DNA from: Candidatus Thorarchaeota archaeon
GTDB lineage: Archaea > Asgardarchaeota > Thorarchaeia > Thorarchaeales > Thorarchaeaceae
DNA: 32,669 nt
NCBI GenBank assembly: GCA_020348985.1
Contig: CP070761.1
Span: 630,354 to 663,022, forward strand
Direction of reading: 5' to 3'
Shown here: positions 24,038 through 32,119 of the stretch, piece after piece
Layout: each line of letters begins with the position of its first letter
How positions within the stretch are numbered: position 1 is the first letter of the stretch
The notes under the pieces: model-generated
Database searches by the model: none
What the model was told of the DNA's origin: nothing
Seen by the model: the letters and a program-made list of their open reading frames with translations, nothing else
Position numbers and translations under genes: made by a program

Positions 24038-25654
24038 ATGAATATCGAACGCGAAACATACGATCATCCAGAAATGAGCTCTGATTTAGACATGAGCCGG
24101 TTTCGTATGGCGAAGTATCCTCCGAAGCAGTTGCCTTATACTACCAAATCGATTTGCCCCGTTTGTCTACTTGACGAAAGGGAGGTCAATGTCATTGATG
24201 CGACAGTCTTTGAGCGTGACGGCCAAATCATGTTTGAGAAAGAGTGTCCGAATCACGGGGTGTTTGAGGATATCTACTGGTCAGATGCAGCAATGTTCGA
24301 GAGGGTAATGAACTACTGGTATATGTCTCTGGGACTAGACAACCCAAGAACACAGTCAATTCATGGTTGTCCAGAAGACTGTGGACAATGCACCAATCAC
24401 CTTGGACACACTGCATTGGGATTGATTGATGTTACAAGCAGATGCAATCTGTCTTGCTCCATCTGCTTTGCGAACGCTGAGGGATCCGGTCGTACATACG
24501 AACCTGAGCCCGACCAAGTTCTTGAAATGTTGAAGAACCTGAGAAGCAATCTGCCAGCACCATGCCCCGCAGTACAGTTTGCAGGGGGTGAACCAACTCT
24601 TAGCAAGAACCTACCACAGTACATCAAGTGGGCAGACGAGCTAGGTTTCAGACATATCATGGTAGCAACAAACGGAATTCGTATCGCGAAGAATCCCAAG
24701 TACTTGCAGCAGCTTGTTGACGCCGGATTGAAGACGTTGTATCTTCAGTTTGATGGAATCACCGAAAAGCCCTACATCACTGCTAGGAATATTGACCTCC
24801 GCGAAGTCAAGAATCAGGCCCTTGACAGTGCCAGAACTGCGAATTTGGATGGTATCATACTTGTGCCTACAGTTGTCAAGGGTGTTAACGACCAAGAACT
24901 TGGTAGTATAATCCGATATGCACTTGACAATCGAGACATTGTGAGGTGCATCAACTTTCAGCCAGTTTCTATCACAGGAAGAATAGAACACGAAAAGCGA
25001 ATGGCAATGCGGATAACTACTCCTGATGCGATAAAGCTGATAGAAAAGCAGACAAATGGAAGGATAAGGCAGTCTGATTGGTATCCGATTTCCTCGATGA
25101 TGGGCGTTGGACGTGCAATTGGACTCATGAGAGGCGTAAACCTCTTTGAGCTTCATTCTCATTTTGCGTGTGGCATGGCAACGTTCCTTTTCATCGGAGA
25201 AGATAACACCTACTACCCGATAACCGAAGTTGTCGATTTGGAGAAGCTCCTAATCACACTTGAGGAAATCTGTAACCTTTATGCTGATGGAGCAAGATTC
25301 CCAGGACTCCGTTCGAAAGTCAAGCTGATGAAATTCCTGAGACATGTTAGGAAGAAGAGCTTCATGAAGCCGGTGATTTCCTCCTTCCTGAGAAGCGGTT
25401 CATACAGTTCTCTAAAGGTATTCATGAGCAAAGTTATCATGCTGGGTATCATGCACTTCCAGGATCCATGGAACATCGACTTAGAACGTATGAAGCATTG
25501 CACAATCAACTATGCTTCTCCTGATGGACGGATCATTCCCTTCTGCACATACAATAGCATTCACAGGGAGAGAATTGAATCTGTATACGGATTGGATGCC
25601 CAGATGCCATTGGAGAAGAAGATCCGGACCGAAATGGTGACTGAAATGGACTAA
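24038..25654 (+). CDS. Radical SAM protein resembling tetraether synthase (Tes, COG1964)
   Basis: A 538-residue radical SAM enzyme. The SAM cluster motif C-x3-C-x2-C is DVTSRCNLSCSICFAN (Cys136, 140, 143), with FAGGEPTLS as the GGEP motif. The N-terminal 120 residues carry two more cysteine sets (SICPVC, Cys40/43; ECPNHG, Cys70; GCPEDCGQC, Cys111/115/118). The C-terminus has ACGMATFLF and two late cysteines (HCTINYASPDGR, PFCTYN). This layout matches COG1964, which includes the M. jannaschii enzyme MJ0619, shown to join two archaeal lipid tails into a tetraether. Function here is inferred from that family. GGTG seven bases upstream supports ATG 24038. The next gene is tocopherol-cyclase-like. 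Confidence 0.8.
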   Translation: MNIERETYDHPEMSSDLDMSRFRMAKYPPKQLPYTTKSICPVCLLDEREVNVIDATVFERDGQIMFEKECPNHGVFEDIYWSDAAMFERVMNYWYMSLGLDNPRTQSIHGCPEDCGQCTNHLGHTALGLIDVTSRCNLSCSICFANAEGSGRTYEPEPDQVLEMLKNLRSNLPAPCPAVQFAGGEPTLSKNLPQYIKWADELGFRHIMVATNGIRIAKNPKYLQQLVDAGLKTLYLQFDGITEKPYITARNIDLREVKNQALDSARTANLDGIILVPTVVKGVNDQELGSIIRYALDNRDIVRCINFQPVSITGRIEHEKRMAMRITTPDAIKLIEKQTNGRIRQSDWYPISSMMGVGRAIGLMRGVNLFELHSHFACGMATFLFIGEDNTYYPITEVVDLEKLLITLEEICNLYADGARFPGLRSKVKLMKFLRHVRKKSFMKPVISSFLRSGSYSSLKVFMSKVIMLGIMHFQDPWNIDLERMKHCTINYASPDGRIIPFCTYNSIHRERIESVYGLDAQMPLEKKIRTEMVTEMD

Positions 25655-25724
25655 TTCCTTCTCCAGACCAGAATTGCGACTTTGGTATTGCATCCGACTA
25701 GTTTCGACTGCCATTTCAATCAGC

Positions 25725-25733
25725 AAATATACC
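25725..25733 (+). promoter_or_regulatory. TATA-like element of the tocopherol-cyclase-like gene
   Basis: AAATATACC is centred about 40 bases before ATG 25769, which also has CGGAG upstream. The gene may therefore have its own promoter in spite of the same orientation as the radical SAM gene. Confidence 0.4.
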
Positions 25734-25768
25734 ATGCCTAGGATCCCAACTCAAACGGAGTTCAAAGT

Positions 25769-26767
25769 ATGAGAAGAATCTGGAAGCCCGAGATGCCTCA
25801 AGTCAAGTTCGGCAAAGCAAACCACTTCGAAGGTTGGTACTTCAAAATGGTTGACTCTTCCGAGAAGAATGCGCTTGCAGTGATCCCAGGAGTGTCATTT
25901 GGTGCCAATAGAGAAGATAGTCATTCTTTCGTCCAAGTCCTAGATGCTCGGAACTATCAATCCCATTACTATAGGTTCTCTGTTGACCAATTCTCGAGCT
26001 CATCTCGGGAATTTGACATCTCAATCGGACGGAACAGGTTTGCAATGGACGGAATAGCTCTCACCCTGGCTGACAGAAGCGGGTCTGTTCATGGAGAACT
26101 CAGTTTCGGAAACGCCATACCTTGGCCAGTAAGACGACTTAGTCCTGGAGCAATGGGGCCATTTCGATTCGTGCCCCGTTTACAGTGTCTTCATGGAATT
26201 CTCAGTTTTGATCACGAAGTCCAGGGCAGCATGACTGTAGATGGAAGAGACATCGACTTCTCCAATGGGCGTGGATACATTGAGAAAGACTGGGGTCGTG
26301 AGTTTCCGAGCGCGTGGATTTGGATGCAGTCAAACCACTTCGAGGAAACAGGAATCTCCTTTACATCCTCCATTGCAAGCATACCGTTCGGCCGTGGAGC
26401 TTTCACAGGACTTCTAGCCGGACTAATGTTCAATGATGAAATCTACCGCTTTACCACCTATACAAGAGCCAAGATTTCCACACCCGAGGTCTCAGATGAC
26501 CGGGTAGCCTTCAAGATTGAGGACAAAAGGTACTTGATAGAAGTCGATGCGGAACGTGCCCATGGCACCTCACTCCGATCTCCAGTTGGAGGGCTAATGA
26601 CTGGAAGGATCCTTGAAAGCCTTGATAGTTCCATTCGCTTGAGGTTCTACAGATTGACGAAGACAACAAAAGAGCTGCTATTCGAAGGAGTAGGGCGGAA
26701 TGCAGGACTCGAAGTTGTGGGAGACCTTGAAGAGATTGGAGCCATCTCTGTTCACTCGCCCGGCTAA
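25769..26767 (+). CDS. Tocopherol-cyclase-family protein
   Basis: A 332-residue lipocalin-like two-barrel protein. The family signature is present: NHFEGWYFKMV near residue 20 and GYIEKDWGREFPSAWIWMQSNHF at about 169-191 (short form G-Y-x-E-K-x-W-G). Plant tocopherol cyclase closes the chromanol ring on a prenylated quinol; prokaryotic relatives have mostly unknown substrates, though the fold binds long isoprenoid chains. No signal peptide or membrane helix is visible. It follows the tetraether-synthase-like gene by 114 bases on the same strand, so an isoprenoid lipid or quinone role is plausible. Length is near the family norm. Confidence 0.85.
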   Translation: MRRIWKPEMPQVKFGKANHFEGWYFKMVDSSEKNALAVIPGVSFGANREDSHSFVQVLDARNYQSHYYRFSVDQFSSSSREFDISIGRNRFAMDGIALTLADRSGSVHGELSFGNAIPWPVRRLSPGAMGPFRFVPRLQCLHGILSFDHEVQGSMTVDGRDIDFSNGRGYIEKDWGREFPSAWIWMQSNHFEETGISFTSSIASIPFGRGAFTGLLAGLMFNDEIYRFTTYTRAKISTPEVSDDRVAFKIEDKRYLIEVDAERAHGTSLRSPVGGLMTGRILESLDSSIRLRFYRLTKTTKELLFEGVGRNAGLEVVGDLEEIGAISVHSPG

Positions 26768-26965
26768 TCTGGAAACTCGTGATTGAAACATCTGCCGTAT
26801 CCTTCTCTCGAAAGTCATGGATTATTGGATTGTACTCCTCCGATGGGCCTGAAAATCATCCTCTACGATTGCTTTGCAGGACAGGAAAAGACCCAATTCG
26901 CTTCACAAAGGTATCTTCGTAAATGGTTATTAAGTCCGGAATCTCTGACGTGCTGTTTTCTCGTG

Positions 26966-29266
26966 CTAACCGACAGAGTCTAGCCTCAGGAGCTCCAAAT
27001 AATACTCCAAATACTCCCTCCCTATAGACCCAATATCCAATCGCTCTCTCGCAAACTGTTTTCCTCTGGAAGCAATCTCATGCAGTGAATCTTTCCTTTC
27101 ATAATGTTGAAGAACTGCTTCGATATCTGTGCGAATTGACTCAGCATCGTCTGTACGAATGAGAAAGCCATTATTCCCATCCTTGATATAATCTGAAACA
27201 CCCCCGCGTCTGGGGGCGAATGTCAGAAATCCTGCAGCCATGCCCTCCAGAATAGAAATACCAAACTCCTCCTTGAAACTACTGCACACATAGAGGTTTG
27301 GCAAGTCATTCTTAATGCTGCTCATGATACTTTGCTCCAATAGACGCACTTTGGGATTTTGAACAGCTGGAATGTGACAGAACTGACCTTTGAGTTCAGG
27401 TCTGCTCTCCATCAATTCCTCAATTCGTTTGATTATTGAAAGCTCTTCCGGAGTTGGGTTATTGAGATTCCCCCCTACTAGCACTAGATTGTAGGACTGA
27501 TTCAGAGAAGACCTAATCCAAGCTTCTACTAGATAGTGTTGCCCCTTCATTGGGTGCAGGCGACCCGCGTTGAGAATGATTGGGCGGCCCAATTGTGATG
27601 GGTTCAATTGATAGTCTCCTTCGTGAGAGATGAGGAGATCTGGGTATATGCTTGCGTCCTCCTCCCGCAGACGGAATTCTGGGCGTACACCCTCAGCCAC
27701 AATTCTGAGGGGCTTGTTCCTTATGGTACTGTCCAACAAAAGCTGAGGGAAATAGGGAAGAACCTGCGAGTTCTTGCGCTCGAATCCTATCAGCAGAAGC
27801 GCATCGACCCCCTCGATAATCTTGTCTGCAATGAAGACCTTGTTCAGATTACGAAGGAGCTGAGATTCACTCATGGGCCTGAAGTCCTTATCATTCTGCA
27901 TGAAGGTCCCATGAGGATCCGGTGTGAGTGTGAAGACTACCTTCTTCCCTAGTCTCTTGGCAAGACTGAGAACGGCCTTGGATGCATTGTCTGTGTACCG
28001 AATATGGAAGATGTCTGGGTCAATGTCGTAGCGTTCGAGTGTTCTCCTTACGGCTCGCATGATTTCATACTCATTTTCAAGGAAGTCGAGTGCTTCATCG
28101 CACAACTCGAATGATACAGGAATGCGAACCAGCTTGTGGTTATCTCTCAATTCCTCCAAGAGTGGTTCTGTCATGGCTCTATCCATGGGGAGAAGATTGA
28201 ATGTATAGACATCCGCGATCTCATCGTTCTCTGTCAAATAGTCTCCCAACTCACGAAGGAATGTGCCCAAGCCCCCTCCACTCAACACCCCTGGACGGGT
28301 CAAGTCGCCATAGAAAGCACATTGCACTAGTGTGATTCCTTCGGACCTTTCGCTCTTTCTCCTCTCCTTGCCACGTTCAAGCTCTATCACGGAAGCACGA
28401 ATGAATTCTGAAAGTGTCAAAGAGTCGCTTGCGTTGAGATTGCCCAGCACCTTCGTGGATGCAGAGTCGCCCAATTGTGCAATAACATCAACTAGCGTGT
28501 AGAGTATTGATGGTTCCAGTGATGGCTGGCGGAGTAGTCGATTGAGAGAAGGAGTCAGGGAGGTCTTACCTTTATCACCGACATATCGAAGCAATGCACA
28601 GAGAGCCGGTGCCTCCAATCTATCACTCTCAAGACATTCTCTCAGACTTGCTTCTGTCAATCCATCTAGTCCGTGTTCAGCTGATAGATCTAGGAAGAAT
28701 CTCATTTGACGCTCATCGACAGTTGCAACATCTAGAATGCCACTTGGGATATCTATCAGGTCTTGAGGATCACCAGACTCCCCAGCGGTACGAAAGAGAT
28801 CAGCAACCAGCGCGTCGATATAGGGCGAGCTACCAACAAAATCGAGGAGACGCGCATGATTGTCTTGTGGTTGGACTTCAAAAAGTGAAATGAGGGCGAG
28901 ATAAAGGTCGATTGTTGTCCGAGTTTCTTCGAAGAGTGTCGTCACACTTTCTTCTCCGCGTAGCAGCAAGATGTTTCGAGCCAATACTCGACTGGCCTCA
29001 CCCATATCGCGAATAGATTCTAGTCTAGGACTGTCGAATACTATTGGCACTTTGAGTCTACTTAGAAGAAACAGACAGTACCGGAAGAGTGAGTAGGTGT
29101 CGGTTGCACAAATGATAACTCTGGGTAGGGAATCGTACAGATACTCGACTACATTGTCATAGGTGTGCTTCTTCGGGTCCCGCTCAATCTCATCTAATAT
29201 CTCCTCTATTTCCGATTCATTGAACGATTCGAGAACAGTGCGGTAGTCGGACGTGTGCAGAACCAT
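26966..29266 (-). CDS. Glycosyltransferase (GT4-like) with N-terminal helical-repeat domain
   Basis: A 766-residue cytosolic protein. Residues 1-300 are helical, with short repeated helix pairs resembling HEAT or similar repeats. From about 310 a GT-B glycosyltransferase begins: SGGGLGTFLRELG (329-341) is the acceptor-side glycine loop; NAGRLHPMKGQHYLVEAW (566-583) starts the donor domain; SSFKEEFGISILEGMAAG (662-679) contains E-x7-E (Glu666/Glu674); and RRGGVSDYIKDGNNGFLI follows, as in GT4 retaining enzymes such as mannosyl- and sucrose-phosphate-synthase-type proteins. Sugar and acceptor are unknown. ATG 29266 lies 9 bases after the ferredoxin stop, so both are one operon. Confidence 0.88.
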   Translation of the reverse strand: MVLHTSDYRTVLESFNESEIEEILDEIERDPKKHTYDNVVEYLYDSLPRVIICATDTYSLFRYCLFLLSRLKVPIVFDSPRLESIRDMGEASRVLARNILLLRGEESVTTLFEETRTTIDLYLALISLFEVQPQDNHARLLDFVGSSPYIDALVADLFRTAGESGDPQDLIDIPSGILDVATVDERQMRFFLDLSAEHGLDGLTEASLRECLESDRLEAPALCALLRYVGDKGKTSLTPSLNRLLRQPSLEPSILYTLVDVIAQLGDSASTKVLGNLNASDSLTLSEFIRASVIELERGKERRKSERSEGITLVQCAFYGDLTRPGVLSGGGLGTFLRELGDYLTENDEIADVYTFNLLPMDRAMTEPLLEELRDNHKLVRIPVSFELCDEALDFLENEYEIMRAVRRTLERYDIDPDIFHIRYTDNASKAVLSLAKRLGKKVVFTLTPDPHGTFMQNDKDFRPMSESQLLRNLNKVFIADKIIEGVDALLLIGFERKNSQVLPYFPQLLLDSTIRNKPLRIVAEGVRPEFRLREEDASIYPDLLISHEGDYQLNPSQLGRPIILNAGRLHPMKGQHYLVEAWIRSSLNQSYNLVLVGGNLNNPTPEELSIIKRIEELMESRPELKGQFCHIPAVQNPKVRLLEQSIMSSIKNDLPNLYVCSSFKEEFGISILEGMAAGFLTFAPRRGGVSDYIKDGNNGFLIRTDDAESIRTDIEAVLQHYERKDSLHEIASRGKQFARERLDIGSIGREYLEYYLELLRLDSVG

Positions 29267-29275
29267 CCTTATTGA

Positions 29276-29701
29276 CTAGCCCAGCCAGTCAGGCACTTCA
29301 TGATCCAGCCAAACGGGATCTGGCGTGACCTCGTCTTCTGTGTCCTTGCCGCGATTATCGTGGATTATTTCATTGAACTCCTCCGATGGGCACACTTGCA
29401 TGTCATTTTCAACAATCACTTGACAAGACAGGTGCACCTGAGGAGCGTCGAACTGGGGCTGACCAGTTCTCACAAACCTTTCAAAGAGGTCCTTCTGTGC
29501 CTGAGTCACTTTGCTAGGTGTGCCCTTGTCAATAGTACATCTGCAGGTAGTGCATTTTGCCCATCCTCCACAAGTGTGGACCAAATCGATTTCATGTTCT
29601 ATGAGGGCCTTGAGCAGTTTCGTCCCACTCTCCACCTCAAACTCCTTCACTACTTCTCTCATTGGATCTACTACTGTAACCTTTGGCATGGCTAAGGCCA
29701 T
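29276..29701 (-). CDS. Plant-type 2Fe-2S ferredoxin
   Basis: A 141-residue electron carrier. The cluster ligands are Cys44, Cys50 and Cys53 (TCGGWAKCTTC) plus Cys93 (LSCQV), the spacing of plant/adrenodoxin-type ferredoxins. An additional cysteine (Cys55) is next to the third. The fold is preceded by VTVVDPMREVVKEFEV and LLKALIEHEIDL. About 40 acidic residues after the cluster domain form a tail (RGKDTEDEVTPDPVWLDHEVPDWLG) of unknown use. The start is ATG 29701, with GTGAG seven bases before it; an ATG at 29689 is also possible. It is the first gene of an operon with the large glycosyltransferase, an unusual pairing. Confidence 0.87.
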   Translation of the reverse strand: MALAMPKVTVVDPMREVVKEFEVESGTKLLKALIEHEIDLVHTCGGWAKCTTCRCTIDKGTPSKVTQAQKDLFERFVRTGQPQFDAPQVHLSCQVIVENDMQVCPSEEFNEIIHDNRGKDTEDEVTPDPVWLDHEVPDWLG

Positions 29702-29852
29702 GGCGCGTTCTCACTAAAATGCGTTCCGCGAGAGCGTGTCAGAGGGCCCTCTTTCTGTGTATTATGAAAACCACCAATGCGACTATTGTTATAGTGGCTA
29801 ATGTACTTCTGAAGACAACAATTGTTTAATGTCCACGACGCAAGCACAACTC

Positions 29853-30056
29853 ATGCCAACTGTTGACGTTAAGATGTGGAAAGGTGTATCAGAAGCGGCT
29901 GCGGAACGAATCATCTCAGGTATTACGAAGGTCTTTGTTGATTTAGGAATTCCAGAACGGGCTGTCGAAGTCCTAATTCTAGAAATTCCAAAGACCCATT
30001 GGGGAATCGAAGGGAAGCCCGCCTCGAAAGTGATGCCAGACGCAAGGTCTCCCTAG
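29853..30056 (+). CDS. 4-oxalocrotonate tautomerase-like protein
   Basis: A 67-residue tautomerase-superfamily protein. These small oligomers use an N-terminal proline as the base, exposed after Met removal. Starting at ATG 29853 the product begins MPTVDVKMWKGVS, giving Pro1. The middle (AAAERIISGITKVFVDLGIPERAVEVLILEIP) is the usual helix-turn-strand of 4-OT proteins, and THWGIEGKPAS closes the fold. The frame also has an ATG at 29829, but that would bury the catalytic proline, so the shorter start is preferred. Substrate is unknown; it may act in breakdown of unsaturated acids. Confidence 0.82.
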   Translation: MPTVDVKMWKGVSEAAAERIISGITKVFVDLGIPERAVEVLILEIPKTHWGIEGKPASKVMPDARSP

Positions 30057-30069
30057 GGGAGCTCATGTT

Positions 30070-30342
30070 TCAGACTTCATCGTCACTTGTCCGGGATCTA
30101 CCTAACAACCGTGGGAGTTCATCCTCGAGCACAATGCACAACGCGTAAGGCGAGGCTAATATGGCTGGCAGTGAAAAGTAGAACATAGCGATTACGAGCG
30201 GGTTGTCAGGGTAGGCAATCCGGAATATGAAGTGGTAGAGGAGAAAGAGTAAGATGCCAACAATCACGTATGCTATGACGATTTTTCGGGCCTTTTCCCT
30301 TACGGATGTGCCCATCTGAGAACCTTCTTCCATCTCCATCAT
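30070..30342 (-). CDS. Small two-helix membrane protein
   Basis: Unrecognised family. From ATG 30342 (90 residues) it has a basic cytosolic start (REKARK), a hydrophobic helix (IVIAYVIVGILLFLLYHFIF), a short loop with Pro-Asp-Asn, a second helix (PLVIAMFYFSLPAILASPYALCIVL) and an acidic tail. The frame reaches up to 30381, but the first 13 codons do not look like part of the protein; GGAG lies directly before the chosen start. It is convergent with the tautomerase gene (13 bases apart) and follows a similar small membrane gene on the same strand. Confidence 0.6.
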   Translation of the reverse strand: MMEMEEGSQMGTSVREKARKIVIAYVIVGILLFLLYHFIFRIAYPDNPLVIAMFYFSLPAILASPYALCIVLEDELPRLLGRSRTSDDEV

Positions 30343-30471
30343 TCTCCAAACCACGAGAGCTTCAACGATGACGGCAGGCACACCTGCGCGTTTACAATGG
30401 ATTGTACTTCCGTCTAATCAGTATTCCTGAAATCCGTCTTGAGAGAAACCTCTCTAGGATGTTATCCAACG

Positions 30472-30876
30472 CTACTTCTTTTCCCTTAATCTGACAATGC
30501 AGAAATCAAAGAAGAGAAGAATCGGAGTTGGCAGAAGGAGTCGAGAATCGATGTCCGGGGGAACAATGCTGATGATGACTTCGGGCGCCGTATCCAAAAT
30601 GATGCTCGCAGTGTATAACCCTAGAAACATCCAGGCAATCACAAGAACAACTGGGACGACCGCAGCATCAACATAGTCACTGCCTATCCTGTCAGCATCA
30701 TACATGGAAACTACACTTGCGAAAAGGAGACGATGAAGAAGAAGCACAGGCAAGATTTCGAAGGCTGCCGCCGGACTTGCTTCCCAAAACGAGAAGACAC
30801 TTGCCGAAAACCACGAGCCATCTGTCCGATCAGAGTCTACGATTGGTCCCATCCCCGTACCTATGAACCAAGTCAT
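30472..30876 (-). CDS. Small membrane protein, 134 aa, unknown
   Basis: Unrecognised. The 134-residue product has three hydrophobic segments (AAAFEILPVLLLHRLLFA, AAVVPVVLVIAWMFLGLYTASIIL and LLLPTPILLFFDFCIV) and a basic C-terminus (RLREKK). It ends about 130 bases before the start of the next small membrane gene on this strand. Both are short and possibly from one transcript. No motif points to a function. Confidence 0.55.
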   Translation of the reverse strand: MTWFIGTGMGPIVDSDRTDGSWFSASVFSFWEASPAAAFEILPVLLLHRLLFASVVSMYDADRIGSDYVDAAVVPVVLVIAWMFLGLYTASIILDTAPEVIISIVPPDIDSRLLLPTPILLFFDFCIVRLREKK

Positions 30877-31118
30877 GTGAGAAGATGAGATGTGATGCCA
30901 TTCAAGATACTGATAACCTATCAGAAAGGGTCCGAACAGTGCTAACAGAAAAGCAGAATTCTACGATGGACTCTGAGTCGCCGTCCTTTCTCAACATGTG
31001 AATCCTGGCTCACAGAATCGTACCATCTCCCCTAGACTATATTGCCGGATTCTCCGATGAATGAATCCAAAGCCGTATGAACGTACCAGATTGAACAGGG
31101 ATGGAAGAAGGGAAGATT

Positions 31119-31391
31119 TCAGCTAATTCTCTCAATCACTTGAAGCATTTCGTCTACTCTCTCAGAAGAAAGGATTGTCCTGATAGCATCAAGTTCGCTC
31201 TGATTTCTTATCAGAACTCCTATCTTGTTCATTGGATTTCCGCTTTTGCCAATCGGATTGATCTCAACAGCTAGATAGGCTGGACCCTCCTTTGATTGAG
31301 GTATCTTCCTGATGAATATCCCCGGTTCATCAGTCCTCAACCGTTCAAACCTCCTTCCGTGCTTGAGCATATCTCTCAGTGATTCTTCCAT
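31119..31391 (-). CDS. Small conserved soluble protein, 90 aa
   Basis: A 90-residue protein of a type seen in archaea as an unnamed conserved family; I cannot name its role. It begins with a basic helix (EESLRDMLKHGRRFERLR), then two strands (GIFIRKIPQSKEGPAYLAVEINP, MNKIGVLIRNQSEL) and a last helix (RTILSSERVDEMLQVIERI). The alpha/beta/alpha layout suggests a small binding domain. ATG 31391 has GGTGA five bases upstream; the GTG at 31400 is part of that site and is less likely. Confidence 0.7.
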   Translation of the reverse strand: MEESLRDMLKHGRRFERLRTDEPGIFIRKIPQSKEGPAYLAVEINPIGKSGNPMNKIGVLIRNQSELDAIRTILSSERVDEMLQVIERIS

Positions 31392-31440
31392 TCGGGTCAC
31401 CCAGTTCTCCTAATTATGGAAAACCTCTCAAAATCATCGC

Positions 31441-31995
31441 TTAAAGGCTTGCTCCACAATTCCTACACTGGGGACTTAGTCCTATGTTGTCGTAATTGCA
31501 GAACGGACACTCAGTTGTCTGCCCTATCCTCTCGAAAGCTCTGGTGGATGAGCCGTCAAGTCCCTGCAGTTCAAACACATCATCAGTAACTGGGTCATAG
31601 ACTCTAATTGTATAGATTGGTCTATTGTTGACCTGGTGTGTGACCTTTGCTTCAAGAAACTGGCTAAGAGGTCTTCCTGCAAAGTGCTCAAGAGGCACCT
31701 CTTTGATTAGGGTCCCTCCTCGAGCCTCTATGATTCTCTCGGTAGTTAGATAGTATCTTGTTCTTCTCTCACGGATGAAAGCTACGGCTGTGGCAATGAA
31801 GATGATGAACAATAGAAACACGACCGGAGGCACCATACTCATACCGTACAGGTTGTACACTCCTGCAAGAGACACAGGTCCAAATATGAACAAAAGGAAG
31901 CCTGACGCAATGACTTTCCCGCTAGTCCCCTCTCTCCTTGTCCAGACGATACTCTCGCCTGCGTGTAGTCCCTGTCTGGGAGGATTAAATCGCAT
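31441..31995 (-). CDS. Membrane PH-like (bPH2) protein with C-terminal zinc ribbon
   Basis: A 184-residue protein: an N-terminal stretch (RFNPPRQGLHAGESIVWTRREG), two hydrophobic helices (about 26-70), then a PH-like domain starting RTRYYLTTERIIEARGG and containing VPLEHFAGRPLSQF and YTIRVYDPVTDDVFEL, and a zinc ribbon at the end (CPFCNYDNIGLSPQCRNC). The frame opens earlier with a TTG at 32067, but ATG 31995 matches the N-terminus of the divergent paralogue, which settles the start. Related bacterial PH domains bind lipids or proteins at the membrane. Role is unknown. Confidence 0.8.
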   Translation of the reverse strand: MRFNPPRQGLHAGESIVWTRREGTSGKVIASGFLLFIFGPVSLAGVYNLYGMSMVPPVVFLLFIIFIATAVAFIRERRTRYYLTTERIIEARGGTLIKEVPLEHFAGRPLSQFLEAKVTHQVNNRPIYTIRVYDPVTDDVFELQGLDGSSTRAFERIGQTTECPFCNYDNIGLSPQCRNCGASL

Positions 31996-32081
31996 ATACT
32001 TACCTTGTGGAATGCAAGGATGTCTTTCAATTTGAGGATTCTTTGTCTGTGTGTAGAGTCCAGCCAAGACGAAGAAATGTC

Positions 32082-32088
32082 ATATAAG
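32082..32088 (+). promoter_or_regulatory. TATA box of the second PH-like gene
   Basis: ATATAAG lies about 35 bases before ATG 32120, a normal spacing for a short leader. The region between the two divergent paralogues is only 124 bases, so both promoters overlap it. Confidence 0.5.
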
Positions 32089-32119
32089 TTCTAGACAGTT
32101 GTCAAAGCAATGTGTCAAC

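Noticed and set aside
26783..26983. Plus-strand 66-codon frame between convergent genes
   Set aside because: No start signal, no domain, and it runs into the 3' end of the glycosyltransferase gene; the 198-base spacer appears to hold nothing.
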